Assembly: GCF_001580455.1 (NCBI RefSeq)
Contig: NZ_CP010951.1
Span: 930,001 to 994,000, forward strand
Direction: 5' to 3'
Source: Ramlibacter tataouinensis
GTDB lineage: Bacteria; Pseudomonadota; Gammaproteobacteria; Burkholderiales; Burkholderiaceae_C
Length of the DNA stretch: 64,000 bases
Shown: positions 16,229 through 26,195 of the stretch, one piece after another
Numbering within the stretch: position 1 is the stretch's first letter
Layout: every line of letters begins with the position of its first letter
Made by a program: the position numbers and the translations under genes
The notes under the pieces: model-generated
Database searches by the model: none
Seen by the model: only the letters and a program-made list of their open reading frames with translations
What the model was told of the DNA's origin: nothing

Positions 16229-17131
16229 TCAGGCCCGGGCGGCGCGGCTGAACACGAAGATCCCGGCGATCACCAGCACCGTGCCCGCCGCGATGCCGGC
16301 GGTGAAGGGCTCGCCCAGGATCAGCACGCCCATCAGGATGGTGGACATCGGGCCGACCATGCCGGTTTGCGCCGCCATCGCCGGGCCGATCCGCTCGATC
16401 GCCATCATCACCAGCAGCACCGGCACCGCCGTGCAGGCGATGGCATTCAGCACCGACAGCCAGATCACCGGCGGCGCCACCTCGAAGGCGCTTGCCACGG
16501 GGCGCAGCAGCAGGAACTGAACGATGCAGCACACGCAGGCGACGCTGGTGGCCAGCCCCACCAGCCGCAGCGCCCCGAGCCGCTGCACCATGCGGCCGCT
16601 GTACACCAGGTACACCGCATAGCTCACCGCGCTGGCGAACACCAGCATGGCGCCGAGCGCGACGTTGGCGCCCTCCAGTCGCACCTCCTGGCCGAACACC
16701 CAGATCACCCCGGCATAGCTGATCGCCATGCCGGCGAACTGCCTCGGCTCGAGCGACTTCCGGTACAGGATCCACCCGAGCAACATCACCAGCGTCGGAT
16801 TGAGGTACAGGATCAGCCGCTCCAGCGACGCGCTGATGTACTGCAGCCCCGCGAAGTCGAGGAAGCTCGCCAGGTAGTAGCCGCTGACACCCAGCCCGAT
16901 CACACCCAGCCAGTCGGCGCGCGACAGCGCCGGCTTGCCGCGGCTGGCCCACCAGGCCATGCCGGCGAACAGCGGCAGCGCGAACAGCATGCGCAGCATG
17001 ATGAGCGTGACCGCGTCCACCTCATGGCGGTAGGCGAGCTTGACGATGATGGCCTTGCCGGAGAAGGCGATCGCGCCGGCCACGGCCATCGCCAGCCCGG
17101 ACACGAGGCGCGGGTCGCGTTGTTCGCTCAA
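16229..17131 (-). CDS. EamA/DMT family transporter
   Basis: A 300-residue inner-membrane protein with about ten helices in two EamA repeats. Landmarks are VAGAIAFSGKAIIVKLAYR at the first helix, 'ALQ'-like FAGLQYISASLERLILYLNP in the first repeat and ERIGPAMAAQTGMVGPMST in the second. Substrate unknown. The start is taken as TTG at 17131, which overlaps the TGA stop of the upstream DUF3422 gene (TTGA) and gives MSEQRDPRLVSG. A slightly later start is possible. The stop is six bases from the edge of repeat copy A, which separates it from the convergent kinase gene. Confidence 0.88.
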   Translation of the reverse strand: MSEQRDPRLVSGLAMAVAGAIAFSGKAIIVKLAYRHEVDAVTLIMLRMLFALPLFAGMAWWASRGKPALSRADWLGVIGLGVSGYYLASFLDFAGLQYISASLERLILYLNPTLVMLLGWILYRKSLEPRQFAGMAISYAGVIWVFGQEVRLEGANVALGAMLVFASAVSYAVYLVYSGRMVQRLGALRLVGLATSVACVCCIVQFLLLRPVASAFEVAPPVIWLSVLNAIACTAVPVLLVMMAIERIGPAMAAQTGMVGPMSTILMGVLILGEPFTAGIAAGTVLVIAGIFVFSRAARA

Positions 17132-18408
17132 TCGGCGAACACCGTGGAGTGCAGCTTGCGCAGCGACAGCCAGACGCCAAATGCGACCACGGGGATGGCC
17201 AGGGCGGCGGTGCTCTCGGCGCTCCAGGGCCAGCCGACCGCGTGCGCGCCCTTGGCGAGGTAGCTCACGAGGCCGACGATGTAATAGGTGATCGCCGCCA
17301 CCGACAGGCCTTCCACCGTCGCCTGCAGCTTCAGCTGCAGTCCCTGGCGCCGGTTCATCGTGGCCAGCAGCTCCTGGCTGCTTTGCTGCTGCTCGATCTC
17401 CACGCGGGTGCGCAGCAGGTTGCTGATGCGCGACACCCGCTGCGACAGCGCATCCTGCCGGCGCGCCGCCCACTCGCAGGTCGCGCGCGCGGGCGACAGG
17501 CGCCGCTCCATGAACTCGCCGATGGTCTGCAGGCCGGCCAGCCGCGTCTCGCTGATGTCCTCGATGCGCCGGTCCACCAGCTGGAAGTAGGCGCTGCTCG
17601 CCGAGAAGCGCGAGTGGGTCGCCGCGTGCTGGCTTTCCACCTGCCCGGCCAGCCGGGTCAGCCGGTCGAGCAGTTGCGGTTCCTGGTCGCGCCCGGCGGC
17701 GCGGATCGAACCGGCCAGCTCGGCCAGTTCGCCTTCCGCGGTAGCCAGGACCGCCGCGGCCTCGCGCGCCGCAGGCAGGCCGAGCAGCGCCGCCATGCGG
17801 TAGGTATCGATCTCGATCAGCTGTTGCACCAGGCGGCCCAGGCGTCGCGGCGTGATGCCGGCGGCCAGCAGCACCATGCGCGAAAAGCCGTCGGCGTGGA
17901 TCGCGAAGTCGGTGTAGACCTCGCCATGGCCGTCGACCACCGTCGAGGCCACCAGCGTGTCCTCCTGCAGGACATGCTTGACCAGGTTGCCGTTGACCGC
18001 CGAACCGCGGGCGGACAGCAGCCACAGGTGCAGGCTCGCCAGGCATTTGCCCGGCAGCTGCGCCAGCCATTCCTTGGGCACGGCCTCGATCGCCGTCGGC
18101 GGCTCGCGCTCGCCGAAGGCCTCGGCGTCAAAGGCGCGCGTGAACGTCCAGGTCACGAACTCGGTGTGCATCTCCCAGCGGATGCGGAAGGCCCCCAGGT
18201 CCATGCGCAGGTGCGCCGCCCCGGCAGCGGGCTGCGGCAGGTGGCGCTCGCGCAGCAGCGCGGCCAGGTGCTCGCGGCTGGCCTCGCGCTCGCCGGCATC
18301 GGCCGTCATCACGATGTGCGAGATCGCCAGCGGCGCGCTCATGGCCTCGGGCGGCCGGGCATGGATCTCGTTGTGAAGGGGAATGCGCTGCGGATGGGTA
18401 GCGTACAT
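17128..18408 (-). CDS. DUF3422 family membrane protein
   Basis: A 426-residue protein matching the DUF3422 family: the N-terminus HPQRIPLHNEIHARPPEAM is its hallmark, and FRIRWEMHTEFVTWTF follows. The middle is helical and soluble (long Glu/Arg-rich stretches, likely coiled coil). Two hydrophobic helices lie at the C-terminus (VAAITYYIVGLVSYLA and ALAIPVVAFGVWLSL), so the protein is probably anchored by its tail. Function is unknown. It overlaps the downstream EamA gene by four bases and is preceded by the tctA terminator. Confidence 0.92.
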   Translation of the reverse strand: MYATHPQRIPLHNEIHARPPEAMSAPLAISHIVMTADAGEREASREHLAALLRERHLPQPAAGAAHLRMDLGAFRIRWEMHTEFVTWTFTRAFDAEAFGEREPPTAIEAVPKEWLAQLPGKCLASLHLWLLSARGSAVNGNLVKHVLQEDTLVASTVVDGHGEVYTDFAIHADGFSRMVLLAAGITPRRLGRLVQQLIEIDTYRMAALLGLPAAREAAAVLATAEGELAELAGSIRAAGRDQEPQLLDRLTRLAGQVESQHAATHSRFSASSAYFQLVDRRIEDISETRLAGLQTIGEFMERRLSPARATCEWAARRQDALSQRVSRISNLLRTRVEIEQQQSSQELLATMNRRQGLQLKLQATVEGLSVAAITYYIVGLVSYLAKGAHAVGWPWSAESTAALAIPVVAFGVWLSLRKLHSTVFAD

Positions 18409-18445
18409 GGTGTGGTGGAACCGGACTCGTGTTCAGCGTCCCGCC

Positions 18446-18479
18446 AAAAAAATACCGCCTGGGCCGCAGGCGGTATTTT
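18446..18479 (-). terminator. Rho-independent terminator downstream of tctA
   Basis: A perfect ten-base stem, ATACCGCCTG (18452-18461) with CAGGCGGTAT (18467-18476), closes a five-base loop. On the leftward strand the stem is followed by a run of six U or more (A-tract at 18446-18451). It lies 24 bases past the tctA stop and before the DUF3422 start. The T-tract on the other side makes it potentially bidirectional. Confidence 0.9.
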
Positions 18480-18502
18480 GTCATCCGGTGTCGCCGGCGC
18501 CG

Positions 18503-20014
18503 TCAGTCCTCGACGAAGGCTTCTTCTCGCTTGGCCTTGATCGAGGGCAAGGCCACGATCACGATCAGGATCAGCGCCGCCGCGAGCAGGCTGGCCGACA
18601 GCGGCCGCGTGATCAGCACGCTCCAGTCGCCGCGCGAGAGCAGCAACGCGCGCCGCAAGTGCTCTTCCATCATCGGCCCCAGGATGAATCCGAGCAGCAG
18701 CGGCGCGGGCTCGCATCCCAGCTTGATGAACACGTAGCCGATGACGCCGAAGATGGCGACCGTCCAGACGTCGAAGGTGTTGTTGTTGGTCGAGTACACG
18801 CCGATCGCGCAGAACAGCACGATGGCCGGGAACAGCCAGCGGTAAGGAACGCTGAGCAGCTTGATCCAGATGCCGATCAGCGGCAGGTTGAGGACCACCA
18901 GCATCAGGTTGCCCAGCCACATGGAGGCGATCAGCCCCCAGAACAGCTGCGGGTTGCTGGTCATCACTTGCGGGCCCGGCTGGATGTTGTGGATGGTCAT
19001 GGCGCCCACCATCAGCGCCATCACCGCGTTGGGCGGAATGCCCAGCGTCAGCAGCGGGATGAAGGAGGTCTGCGAACCGGCGTTGTTGGCCGATTCCGGC
19101 GCCGCGACGCCGCGGATGTTGCCCTTGCCGAACGGCACCTCGCCCGGCTGCAGGCGGGTCTTCTTCTCGATGGTGTAGGCCGCGAAGGACGACAGCAGCG
19201 CGCCGCCGCCCGGCAGGATGCCCAGCGCGGAACCCAGGAAGGTGCCGCGCAGCACGGCCGGCAGCATGCGCTTGAAGTCCTCCTTGGTCGGGAACAAGCC
19301 CTTGACCTTGCCGGTGAAGACTTCACGGTGCTCGGACGACTGCGACAGGTTGCTGATGATTTCGCCGTAGCCGAACACGCCCATGGCGATCACCACGAAG
19401 CCGATGCCGTCGGTGAGCTCGGGGATGTCGAACGAGAAGCGCGCCACGCCCGAATTCACGTCGGTGCCGATCAGGCCCAGGAGCAGCCCCAGCACGATCA
19501 TCGCGATCGCCTTGATCAGCGAGCCGGAGGCCAGCACCACGGCGCCGATCAGGCCCAGGACCATCAGCGAGAAGTATTCGGCCGAACCGAACTTGAAGGC
19601 CACTTCCGTCAGCGGTGCGGCGAAGGCCGCCAGGATCAGCGTGCCGACGCAGCCGGCGAAGAAGGAGCCCAGGCCCGCGGCTGCCAGCGCCGGCCCGGCG
19701 CGGCCCTGCCTCGCCATCTGGTGCCCGTCGATCACCGTTACTACCGAGGCCGATTCCCCCGGCAGGTTGACCAGGATGGCGGTGGTCGAGCCGCCGTATT
19801 GCGCGCCGTAGTAGATGCCGGCCAGCATGATCAGCGCCGACACCGGCGGCAGCGCATAGGTGGCCGGCAGCAGCATGGCGATGGTGGCCACCGGGCCGAT
19901 GCCCGGGAGCACGCCGATCAGCGTGCCCAGCACGCAGCCGATGAAGCAGTACAGCAGGTTGATCGGCGTGAAAGCCACGCCGAAACCGGTCATGAGGTTC
20001 GTGACGAGTTCCAT
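18503..20014 (-). CDS. tctA: Tripartite tricarboxylate transporter, large permease subunit TctA
   Basis: A 503-residue inner-membrane protein with about eleven to twelve helices, full length for TctA. The family signature GTLIGVLPGIGPVATIAMLL occurs near residue 35, and the second repeat has LPGGGALLSSFAAY. With TctB and a periplasmic receptor (TctC) it imports carboxylates by secondary transport. tctB lies 25 bases upstream on the same strand. No TctC gene is present nearby; Burkholderiales have many unlinked TctC receptors. The gene ends at a strong terminator. Confidence 0.96.
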   Translation of the reverse strand: MELVTNLMTGFGVAFTPINLLYCFIGCVLGTLIGVLPGIGPVATIAMLLPATYALPPVSALIMLAGIYYGAQYGGSTTAILVNLPGESASVVTVIDGHQMARQGRAGPALAAAGLGSFFAGCVGTLILAAFAAPLTEVAFKFGSAEYFSLMVLGLIGAVVLASGSLIKAIAMIVLGLLLGLIGTDVNSGVARFSFDIPELTDGIGFVVIAMGVFGYGEIISNLSQSSEHREVFTGKVKGLFPTKEDFKRMLPAVLRGTFLGSALGILPGGGALLSSFAAYTIEKKTRLQPGEVPFGKGNIRGVAAPESANNAGSQTSFIPLLTLGIPPNAVMALMVGAMTIHNIQPGPQVMTSNPQLFWGLIASMWLGNLMLVVLNLPLIGIWIKLLSVPYRWLFPAIVLFCAIGVYSTNNNTFDVWTVAIFGVIGYVFIKLGCEPAPLLLGFILGPMMEEHLRRALLLSRGDWSVLITRPLSASLLAAALILIVIVALPSIKAKREEAFVED

Positions 20015-20039
20015 GTCGGTGATCCTTGTCCTTGTATTT

Positions 20040-20528
20040 TCAGCCGGTGATGAACGTCGGCCAGACCGGGAACTGCAGCTTGAGCAGCACGACGAAGGCC
20101 AGGTAGCTGCCGATGGCCAGGACGGTGGCCAGGATCAGGTTCTCCTTGAGGTTGAACTCGTCGCCTGCCAGGCTGGCCACGAAGACCAGCCCGTAGATCG
20201 CCAGGATCAGCCCCATGGGCGGCAGCCCGATGCGGGGGAGCCCGCCGAGCAGGATACCGAACAGCACGTTGGCGCCGATGATGAAGGACAGCGGCTTCCA
20301 GGCCCACTTGCCGATCGGCTCGCCGTCCTCGGTTTCGACCACGAGGGCCTCGAACACGATGAAGCCGCCCAGGCCCGTGAGCAGGATGCCCAGCACCAAC
20401 GGGAAATAGCCCGGCCCCATGCGCGCGCCCTCGCCGATGCTGTAGTTGGTGGCGGCCCAGGCAAATGCGATCCCGACCGCCATGAACATCAGGCCGGAGT
20501 AGAAGTCCCGCTGGCTCTTTATCTTCAC
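20040..20528 (-). CDS. tctB: Tripartite tricarboxylate transporter, small subunit TctB
   Basis: A 162-residue membrane protein with four predicted helices and the TctB layout: an N-terminal helix after MKIKSQRDFYSG, the motif 'GPGYFPLVLGILLTGLG', a hydrophilic loop (ETEDGEPIGKWAWK) and C-terminal helices. It is the first gene of the tctBA pair. The substrate is unknown. The 105 bases between it and the upstream GspE-type gene should hold its promoter; no clear box is seen. Confidence 0.93.
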   Translation of the reverse strand: MKIKSQRDFYSGLMFMAVGIAFAWAATNYSIGEGARMGPGYFPLVLGILLTGLGGFIVFEALVVETEDGEPIGKWAWKPLSFIIGANVLFGILLGGLPRIGLPPMGLILAIYGLVFVASLAGDEFNLKENLILATVLAIGSYLAFVVLLKLQFPVWPTFITG

Positions 20529-20633
20529 GGTGCACCCCTCGAAAAGGAATCTCGATGGCGCATTTTGGTGGCAACGGCAGTGTCACCCGATGTGGGTTTC
20601 ACCTATGGCAGTCGCGCCGGCGGCCGCGTGGCC

Positions 20634-22427
20634 CTAGTCCAGCGGCGGGGTGGCAGTGAGCACTTCCTCGACCGTGGTCAGGCCCTCGGCCACGCGCAGG
20701 GCTCCGGCCAGGCGCAGCGGGCGCATGCCGTCGGCCACCGCCTGGCGGCGCACCCCTTCGATCGAGGGCTCGCGGCTCACCTTGTCCTTGAGCGCCTCGC
20801 TCACGGTGAGCAGCTCGTACAAGCCCATGCGGCCCATGAATCCGGTCATGCGGCAGTCCACGCAGCCCACCGGCTGGTAGGGCTGGTAGCTGCCGCTGAT
20901 CTTCCAGGGCTTGACCACGGCGTCCAGCGCCTCCCGCGGCGCGTTCTCGTGCGGCCGCCGGCACTGTTTGCACAGGGTGCGCACCAGCCGCTGGGCCAGC
21001 ACCCCCAGCACCGTGGCATTGATGAGGTAGGCGGGAATGCCCAGCTCCAGCAGCCGGCTGATCGCCGAGGGCGCGTCATTGGTGTGCAGCGTCGAGAACA
21101 CCAGGTGCCCGGTCAGCGCGGCCTGCACCGCCATCTCGGCCGTGGCCAGGTCGCGGATCTCGCCGACCATGATGATGTCCGGGTCCTGCCGCATCAGCGC
21201 CCGCAGGCCTTCGGTAAAGCCGAAGTCGAGCTGCGGCTGCACCTGCGTCTGGTTGAAGGCCGGCTCGATCATCTCGATCGGGTCCTCGACGGTGCTGACG
21301 TTCACCTCTTCGGTGGCCAGGCGCTTGAGCGTCGAGTACAGCGTGGTGGTCTTGCCCGAGCCGGTCGGCCCGGTGACCAGCACGATGCCGTGCGGGCGCC
21401 GCACCAGCGCTTCCCAGCGCTGGGCGTCGTGCTGGGAGAAGCCCAGTCCGTCCAGATCCTTGACGGTGGTGTCGGGGTCGAAGATGCGCATCACCATCTT
21501 CTCGCCGAAGGCGGTGGGAAGCGTTGAAAGCCGCATCTCGACCTCATCGCCGCGTTGGTTCCGGGTCTTGATGCGCCCGTCCTGCGGCCGGCGCTTTTCG
21601 ACCACGTCCATGCGGCCGAGCAGCTTGATGCGCGCGGTCATCGCATTGAGCACGGGCAGCGGCATCTGGTAGACCGGATGCAGCACGCCGTCGATGCGGA
21701 AGCGGATCACGCCCTGCTCGCGGCGCGGCTCCAGGTGAATGTCGCTGGCGCGCTGGTCGAAGGCGTAGGTCCACAGCCAGTCCACCACCTGCACCACGCC
21801 CTGGTCGTTGGCGTCGAGCTGCTTGTTGGTCTTTCCGAGTTCGACCAGCTGCTCGAAACTGCCGCCGCCCGCGTTGCCGCCGGTCTTCTGGGCAGCGCGC
21901 ACCGACTTGGCCAGGGCAAAGAACTCCGCCGTGTAGCGCTGGATGTCCTGCGGGTTCGCCAGCACGCGCCGGACTGTGCGCCGCGACTGCCGTTCGACTT
22001 CGTCGACCCAGTCGGCCAGGAAGGGCTCGGAGGTGGCCACCACCACCTCGCCGGCGGTGACCTGCACCGGCAGCACCCGGTGCCGCTCGGCGTAGGCGGC
22101 GCTCATGACGTCGGCCACCTTGCCCACGTCCACCTTGAGCGGATCGATGCGCAGGTATTCCATGTCGCAGCGCACGGCCAGCCACTGCGCCAGCGTCTCG
22201 ACGTCCAGCGGCTTGCCGTCCTTGCGCGTGATCGCCACGGCCGGCAGCCGCACCAGCGCGTGCTGGGCGCTTTCGGCCTGCGAGCAGCGCGAGATCGTGC
22301 GCTGCGCCTCCTCGGGCGAGATCACACCGTCCTGCGCCAGCCAGTCGACCAGCAGGCGCCAGGTGACGGGACCGTGATGCGCGGCGCGGTGGGCTTTGGC
22401 GGAGGTCTGGGGAGGGGCGGCGCTCAT
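20634..22427 (-). CDS. GspE/PulE-type secretion ATPase (orphan)
   Basis: A 597-residue cytoplasmic ATPase of the type II secretion/type IV pilus family. The N-terminal region (to about 150) resembles the MshEN/GspE N domain. Walker A GPTGSGKTTTL lies near residue 356, the Walker B segment IIMVGEIRD near 417, and a four-Cys zinc module follows (CKQC near 487, CVDC near 520). All catalytic motifs are intact. No other secretion or pilus gene is adjacent; the gene is third in an operon after tatD and a spermidine-synthase-like gene, with a three-base gap. It probably serves a pilus or T2SS machine encoded elsewhere. Confidence 0.92.
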   Translation of the reverse strand: MSAAPPQTSAKAHRAAHHGPVTWRLLVDWLAQDGVISPEEAQRTISRCSQAESAQHALVRLPAVAITRKDGKPLDVETLAQWLAVRCDMEYLRIDPLKVDVGKVADVMSAAYAERHRVLPVQVTAGEVVVATSEPFLADWVDEVERQSRRTVRRVLANPQDIQRYTAEFFALAKSVRAAQKTGGNAGGGSFEQLVELGKTNKQLDANDQGVVQVVDWLWTYAFDQRASDIHLEPRREQGVIRFRIDGVLHPVYQMPLPVLNAMTARIKLLGRMDVVEKRRPQDGRIKTRNQRGDEVEMRLSTLPTAFGEKMVMRIFDPDTTVKDLDGLGFSQHDAQRWEALVRRPHGIVLVTGPTGSGKTTTLYSTLKRLATEEVNVSTVEDPIEMIEPAFNQTQVQPQLDFGFTEGLRALMRQDPDIIMVGEIRDLATAEMAVQAALTGHLVFSTLHTNDAPSAISRLLELGIPAYLINATVLGVLAQRLVRTLCKQCRRPHENAPREALDAVVKPWKISGSYQPYQPVGCVDCRMTGFMGRMGLYELLTVSEALKDKVSREPSIEGVRRQAVADGMRPLRLAGALRVAEGLTTVEEVLTATPPLD

Positions 22428-22430
22428 GTC

Positions 22431-23201
22431 TTAGTGTGGTTGGCGGGGATCGGCCACCGGCTTGAACACCCGCAACCACTTGCGCGCCGGAAGGCCCCAG
22501 CGAGTTTCGATGGTTTCCGCGCGCCCGGCAAGCTCGCCGCGCACCGGATGCCGGGGGGTGCGCAGCGCCAGCACGATGGTGTTGCCCTCGCGCGTCGGCC
22601 GGAACGTCCACACGCAGTCCTCGCCGAACACCGAGACGATCTTGCGCAGGCTTTCGTCGAAGCTGGACGCGCGCCCGAACAGGTTGACGGTCATGCAGCC
22701 GTCCTCGGTGAGCAGGCGCCGGCAGTCGGCGTAGAAGGCCCTGGAGTCGAGCACCGGCGCTGCCGCCTCGTGGTCGTACAGGTCCACCTGCAGGGCGTCG
22801 ACCTGGCCGCGCCAGTGCTCGTGCGCGGCGACCTCGCCGGCATCGCCCAGTACCACGGACAGTCGCGCGTCGTCGGCGGGCAGCTTGAACCAGAGGCGGC
22901 AAGCCGCGACCACCTGCGGATTCAGCTCGATCGCGGTGGTCTTCATGCGCAGCTGGCGCCAGCAGAACTTGGTGAGCGCGGCGGCGCCCAGCCCGAGCTG
23001 CATGGCATGGCGCTTCGGCACCGAGGCCGGTTCCATGAACAGCAGCCAGGCCATCATGCGCTGCACGTACTCCAGCTGGATGTCGAAGGGCCGGCCCAGT
23101 CGCATGGAGCCCTGCACCCACTCGGTGCCCAGGTGGAGGTAGCGGACGTCCCCGTAATCGGAGAAATTGACTTCAGGCAGCGGCGGCAGGCGGGATTTCA
23201 C
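22431..23201 (-). CDS. Spermidine synthase-like methyltransferase-fold protein
   Basis: A 256-residue protein with a SpeE-like Rossmann core. HAMQLGLGAAALTKFCWRQL takes the place of the GGGxG cofactor loop, TAIELNPQVV is the acidic strand-2 motif, and VDLYDHEAAAP matches the region where SpeE has D-x-x-D catalytic residues. The putrescine-binding features are not evident, so it may use another substrate or be non-enzymatic. It lies nine bases after tatD and three before the GspE-type gene, a compact operon also seen in related bacteria. Start at 23201 gives MKSRLPPLPEVNFSDYG. Confidence 0.82.
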   Translation of the reverse strand: MKSRLPPLPEVNFSDYGDVRYLHLGTEWVQGSMRLGRPFDIQLEYVQRMMAWLLFMEPASVPKRHAMQLGLGAAALTKFCWRQLRMKTTAIELNPQVVAACRLWFKLPADDARLSVVLGDAGEVAAHEHWRGQVDALQVDLYDHEAAAPVLDSRAFYADCRRLLTEDGCMTVNLFGRASSFDESLRKIVSVFGEDCVWTFRPTREGNTIVLALRTPRHPVRGELAGRAETIETRWGLPARKWLRVFKPVADPRQPH

Positions 23202-23210
23202 TGCCGGGGA

Positions 23211-24059
23211 TTATGGCAACGCCCCGTCATGTGATTCCGCGGGCAGCAGCCTTGCCAACCGGGGCAGCGCCTCGATGGCGTTGCGGCGGCAGGCGCGCGC
23301 CAGGTCCTCCACGGCGATGCCGCGCAGGTCCGCCAGCACCTGGGCGATGCGCGGCAGTTGCCCCGGCTCGTTGCGCCCCTGCGCGAGGCCGCCCTCGCGT
23401 TCCTGCGCGGTGCGATACAGCCAGTGCGGCGGGATGTCGGGCGAATCGGTCTCCAGCACCAGCGCCGTCAGCGGCAGGTCCACCGCCAGCCGGCGGATCT
23501 GCTGGGCGCGCTCGAAGGTGAGCGCGCCGCCGAAGCCGAGCTTGAATCCCAGCCGGACGAACTCGCGCGCCTGCTGGTCGCTGCCGTTGAAAGCGTGGGC
23601 GATGCCGCGCACCGGTACCCGCCGCAGGTGCTTCAGGAGCTGGTCCGCCGAGCGCCGCACATGCAGGATCACCGGCCAGCCCAGGCGGTCGGCCAGCGCC
23701 AGCTGTTCGCGCAAGAAGAACTCCTGCCGCTGCGGGTCCAGCTGCGGCAGGAAGTAGTCGAGGCCGATCTCGCCCACCGCCACCAGCCGCTCGTCATTGC
23801 GGCCGGCCAGCAACGCATGCTCGAGGCGCTCCAGGTCTTCGTCGCGGGCGCCGCCGGTGCAGATCGGATGGATGCCCAGCGCGTAGCTGTCGCCATGCCG
23901 GTGCGCCAGGTCCCGCACGGACGCGAAGTTGCCCACCTCAACCGCGGGCAGCACGCAGTGCGCGACCCCGGCTTGCAGTGCGCGCTCACGGACGCCGTCC
24001 CGGTCGCCCGCGAATTCGGCCGCGTCCAGGTGGCAATGTGTATCAATCCATGAGATCAC
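23211..24059 (-). CDS. tatD: TatD family metal-dependent hydrolase
   Basis: A 282-residue TIM-barrel hydrolase of the TatD family (3'-5' DNA exonuclease-type, also D-aminoacyl-tRNA editing in some members), cytoplasmic. Metal ligands are H8 and H10 in DTHCHLD, the glutamate in VGEIGLDYF, H in PVILHVRRS, H in IAHAFNGS and D in LVLETDSPD. The start is GTG at 24059, giving MISWIDTHCHLD; an upstream in-frame ATG would add an unlikely 26 residues. It heads the operon with the SpeE-like and GspE-like genes and diverges from the serine protease gene. Confidence 0.93.
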   Translation of the reverse strand: MISWIDTHCHLDAAEFAGDRDGVRERALQAGVAHCVLPAVEVGNFASVRDLAHRHGDSYALGIHPICTGGARDEDLERLEHALLAGRNDERLVAVGEIGLDYFLPQLDPQRQEFFLREQLALADRLGWPVILHVRRSADQLLKHLRRVPVRGIAHAFNGSDQQAREFVRLGFKLGFGGALTFERAQQIRRLAVDLPLTALVLETDSPDIPPHWLYRTAQEREGGLAQGRNEPGQLPRIAQVLADLRGIAVEDLARACRRNAIEALPRLARLLPAESHDGALP

Positions 24060-24143
24060 CGTCCGATGATGCCCCAATGGCCCGGGAGCCGCGTGCAGTC
24101 CTTGGAAAACCGTGCTACCGTGCAAGCTCACATCCATCTGGAT

Positions 24144-25154
24144 ATGCGCAGGTCAGCTCTCTACAGCTCCAGCCGGTCAGCGCGTCCGGCGGCCAGTCCG
24201 CCGGAGACCAGTGCGTCCGCGAGCCAGGCTCAGGACAGCGCGCCGGCCCAGCAAGCGCCGGCGCCGCGCAGGCGCCGGCTGTCGCTTTCCAGCCCCGTGC
24301 TGATGTGGTCGGCCATCCTGCTGCTGTCGGCGTTGCTGGCGCTCAGTCTGAGCTTGTCGCTGCGGCCGCAGCAGCGCCCGATCACCCAGAAGGACATCAA
24401 CGCCGCGGTGCTCAAGACGATGGAGACGCAGGTCCTGCCCTCCGAGTACGCCAAGGCCTACGAAAACATCCGCCCGTCCATCGTGCGCGTGGTCGGCTAC
24501 GTCAAGAAGAGTAAGCTGAAAGAGTCGATGGGCAAGTCGCATGGCGTGCCCCGGGCCAAGCCCAAGGCGCTCGGCCCTGCCGTCGAGCCCGATACCAACG
24601 ACGACAACGAAGAGGTCGAGCAAGGGGTAGGCACCGGCGTCGTCATCATCGACAAGGGCGTGATCCTGACCAACCTGCACGTGGTCTCGGGCTCCGATCG
24701 CATCAGGGTTACGTTCCAGGACGGTCTGGAAGCCGATGCCGCGATCACCGGCGTGCAGCCCGAGAACGACCTGGCGGTGCTGCAGGCGAGCAAGATCCCC
24801 GATGACCTGATCGCCGCGACGATGCGCTCGACCGGCGACCTCGCGCCCGGCGACAAGGTCATGGCAGTGGGCTTCCCGTTCGGTATCGGGCCCTCGGCCT
24901 CCGGCGGCATCGTCTCCGGGCTGAAGCGCGCCTTCCGGTCGCCCGAAGGCAAGCAGGAGATGAACAACCTCATCCAGTTCGACGCGGCGGCCAATCCCGG
25001 CAATTCGGGCGGGCCGCTGGTGACCATGGACGGCGAGGTGGTCGGCATCGTCACGGCGATCCTGAACCCGACCCCGGCGCGCACTTTCATTGGCATTGGT
25101 TTTGCTGTACCGATCGAGAACGCGGCCTCGGCCGCCGGGCTGCCGCCCTTCTGA
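24144..25154 (+). CDS. Membrane-anchored S1C (DegP/HtrA-like) serine protease lacking a PDZ domain
   Basis: A 336-residue trypsin-like protease. After a Ser/Ala/Pro-rich cytoplasmic tail and RRRR, one helix at about 51-73 anchors it in the inner membrane. The periplasmic domain has a complete triad: H179 (TNLHVVSG), D209 (ENDLAVL) and S288 (GNSGGP). It ends about 50 residues after the serine, with no room for the PDZ domains typical of DegP/DegS. An acidic loop (DTNDDNEEVEQ) precedes the protease fold. The start is uncertain; ATG 24144 was chosen, while an upstream in-frame ATG at 24066 would add 26 residues. It is followed after 36 bases by moxR, probably as one operon. Confidence 0.85.
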   Translation: MRRSALYSSSRSARPAASPPETSASASQAQDSAPAQQAPAPRRRRLSLSSPVLMWSAILLLSALLALSLSLSLRPQQRPITQKDINAAVLKTMETQVLPSEYAKAYENIRPSIVRVVGYVKKSKLKESMGKSHGVPRAKPKALGPAVEPDTNDDNEEVEQGVGTGVVIIDKGVILTNLHVVSGSDRIRVTFQDGLEADAAITGVQPENDLAVLQASKIPDDLIAATMRSTGDLAPGDKVMAVGFPFGIGPSASGGIVSGLKRAFRSPEGKQEMNNLIQFDAAANPGNSGGPLVTMDGEVVGIVTAILNPTPARTFIGIGFAVPIENAASAAGLPPF

Positions 25155-25190
25155 CGACTCCACACCCGACTCGCGAGGACCCCCGCCCCT

Positions 25191-26175
<985 letters not shown>

Positions 26176-26195
<20 letters not shown>

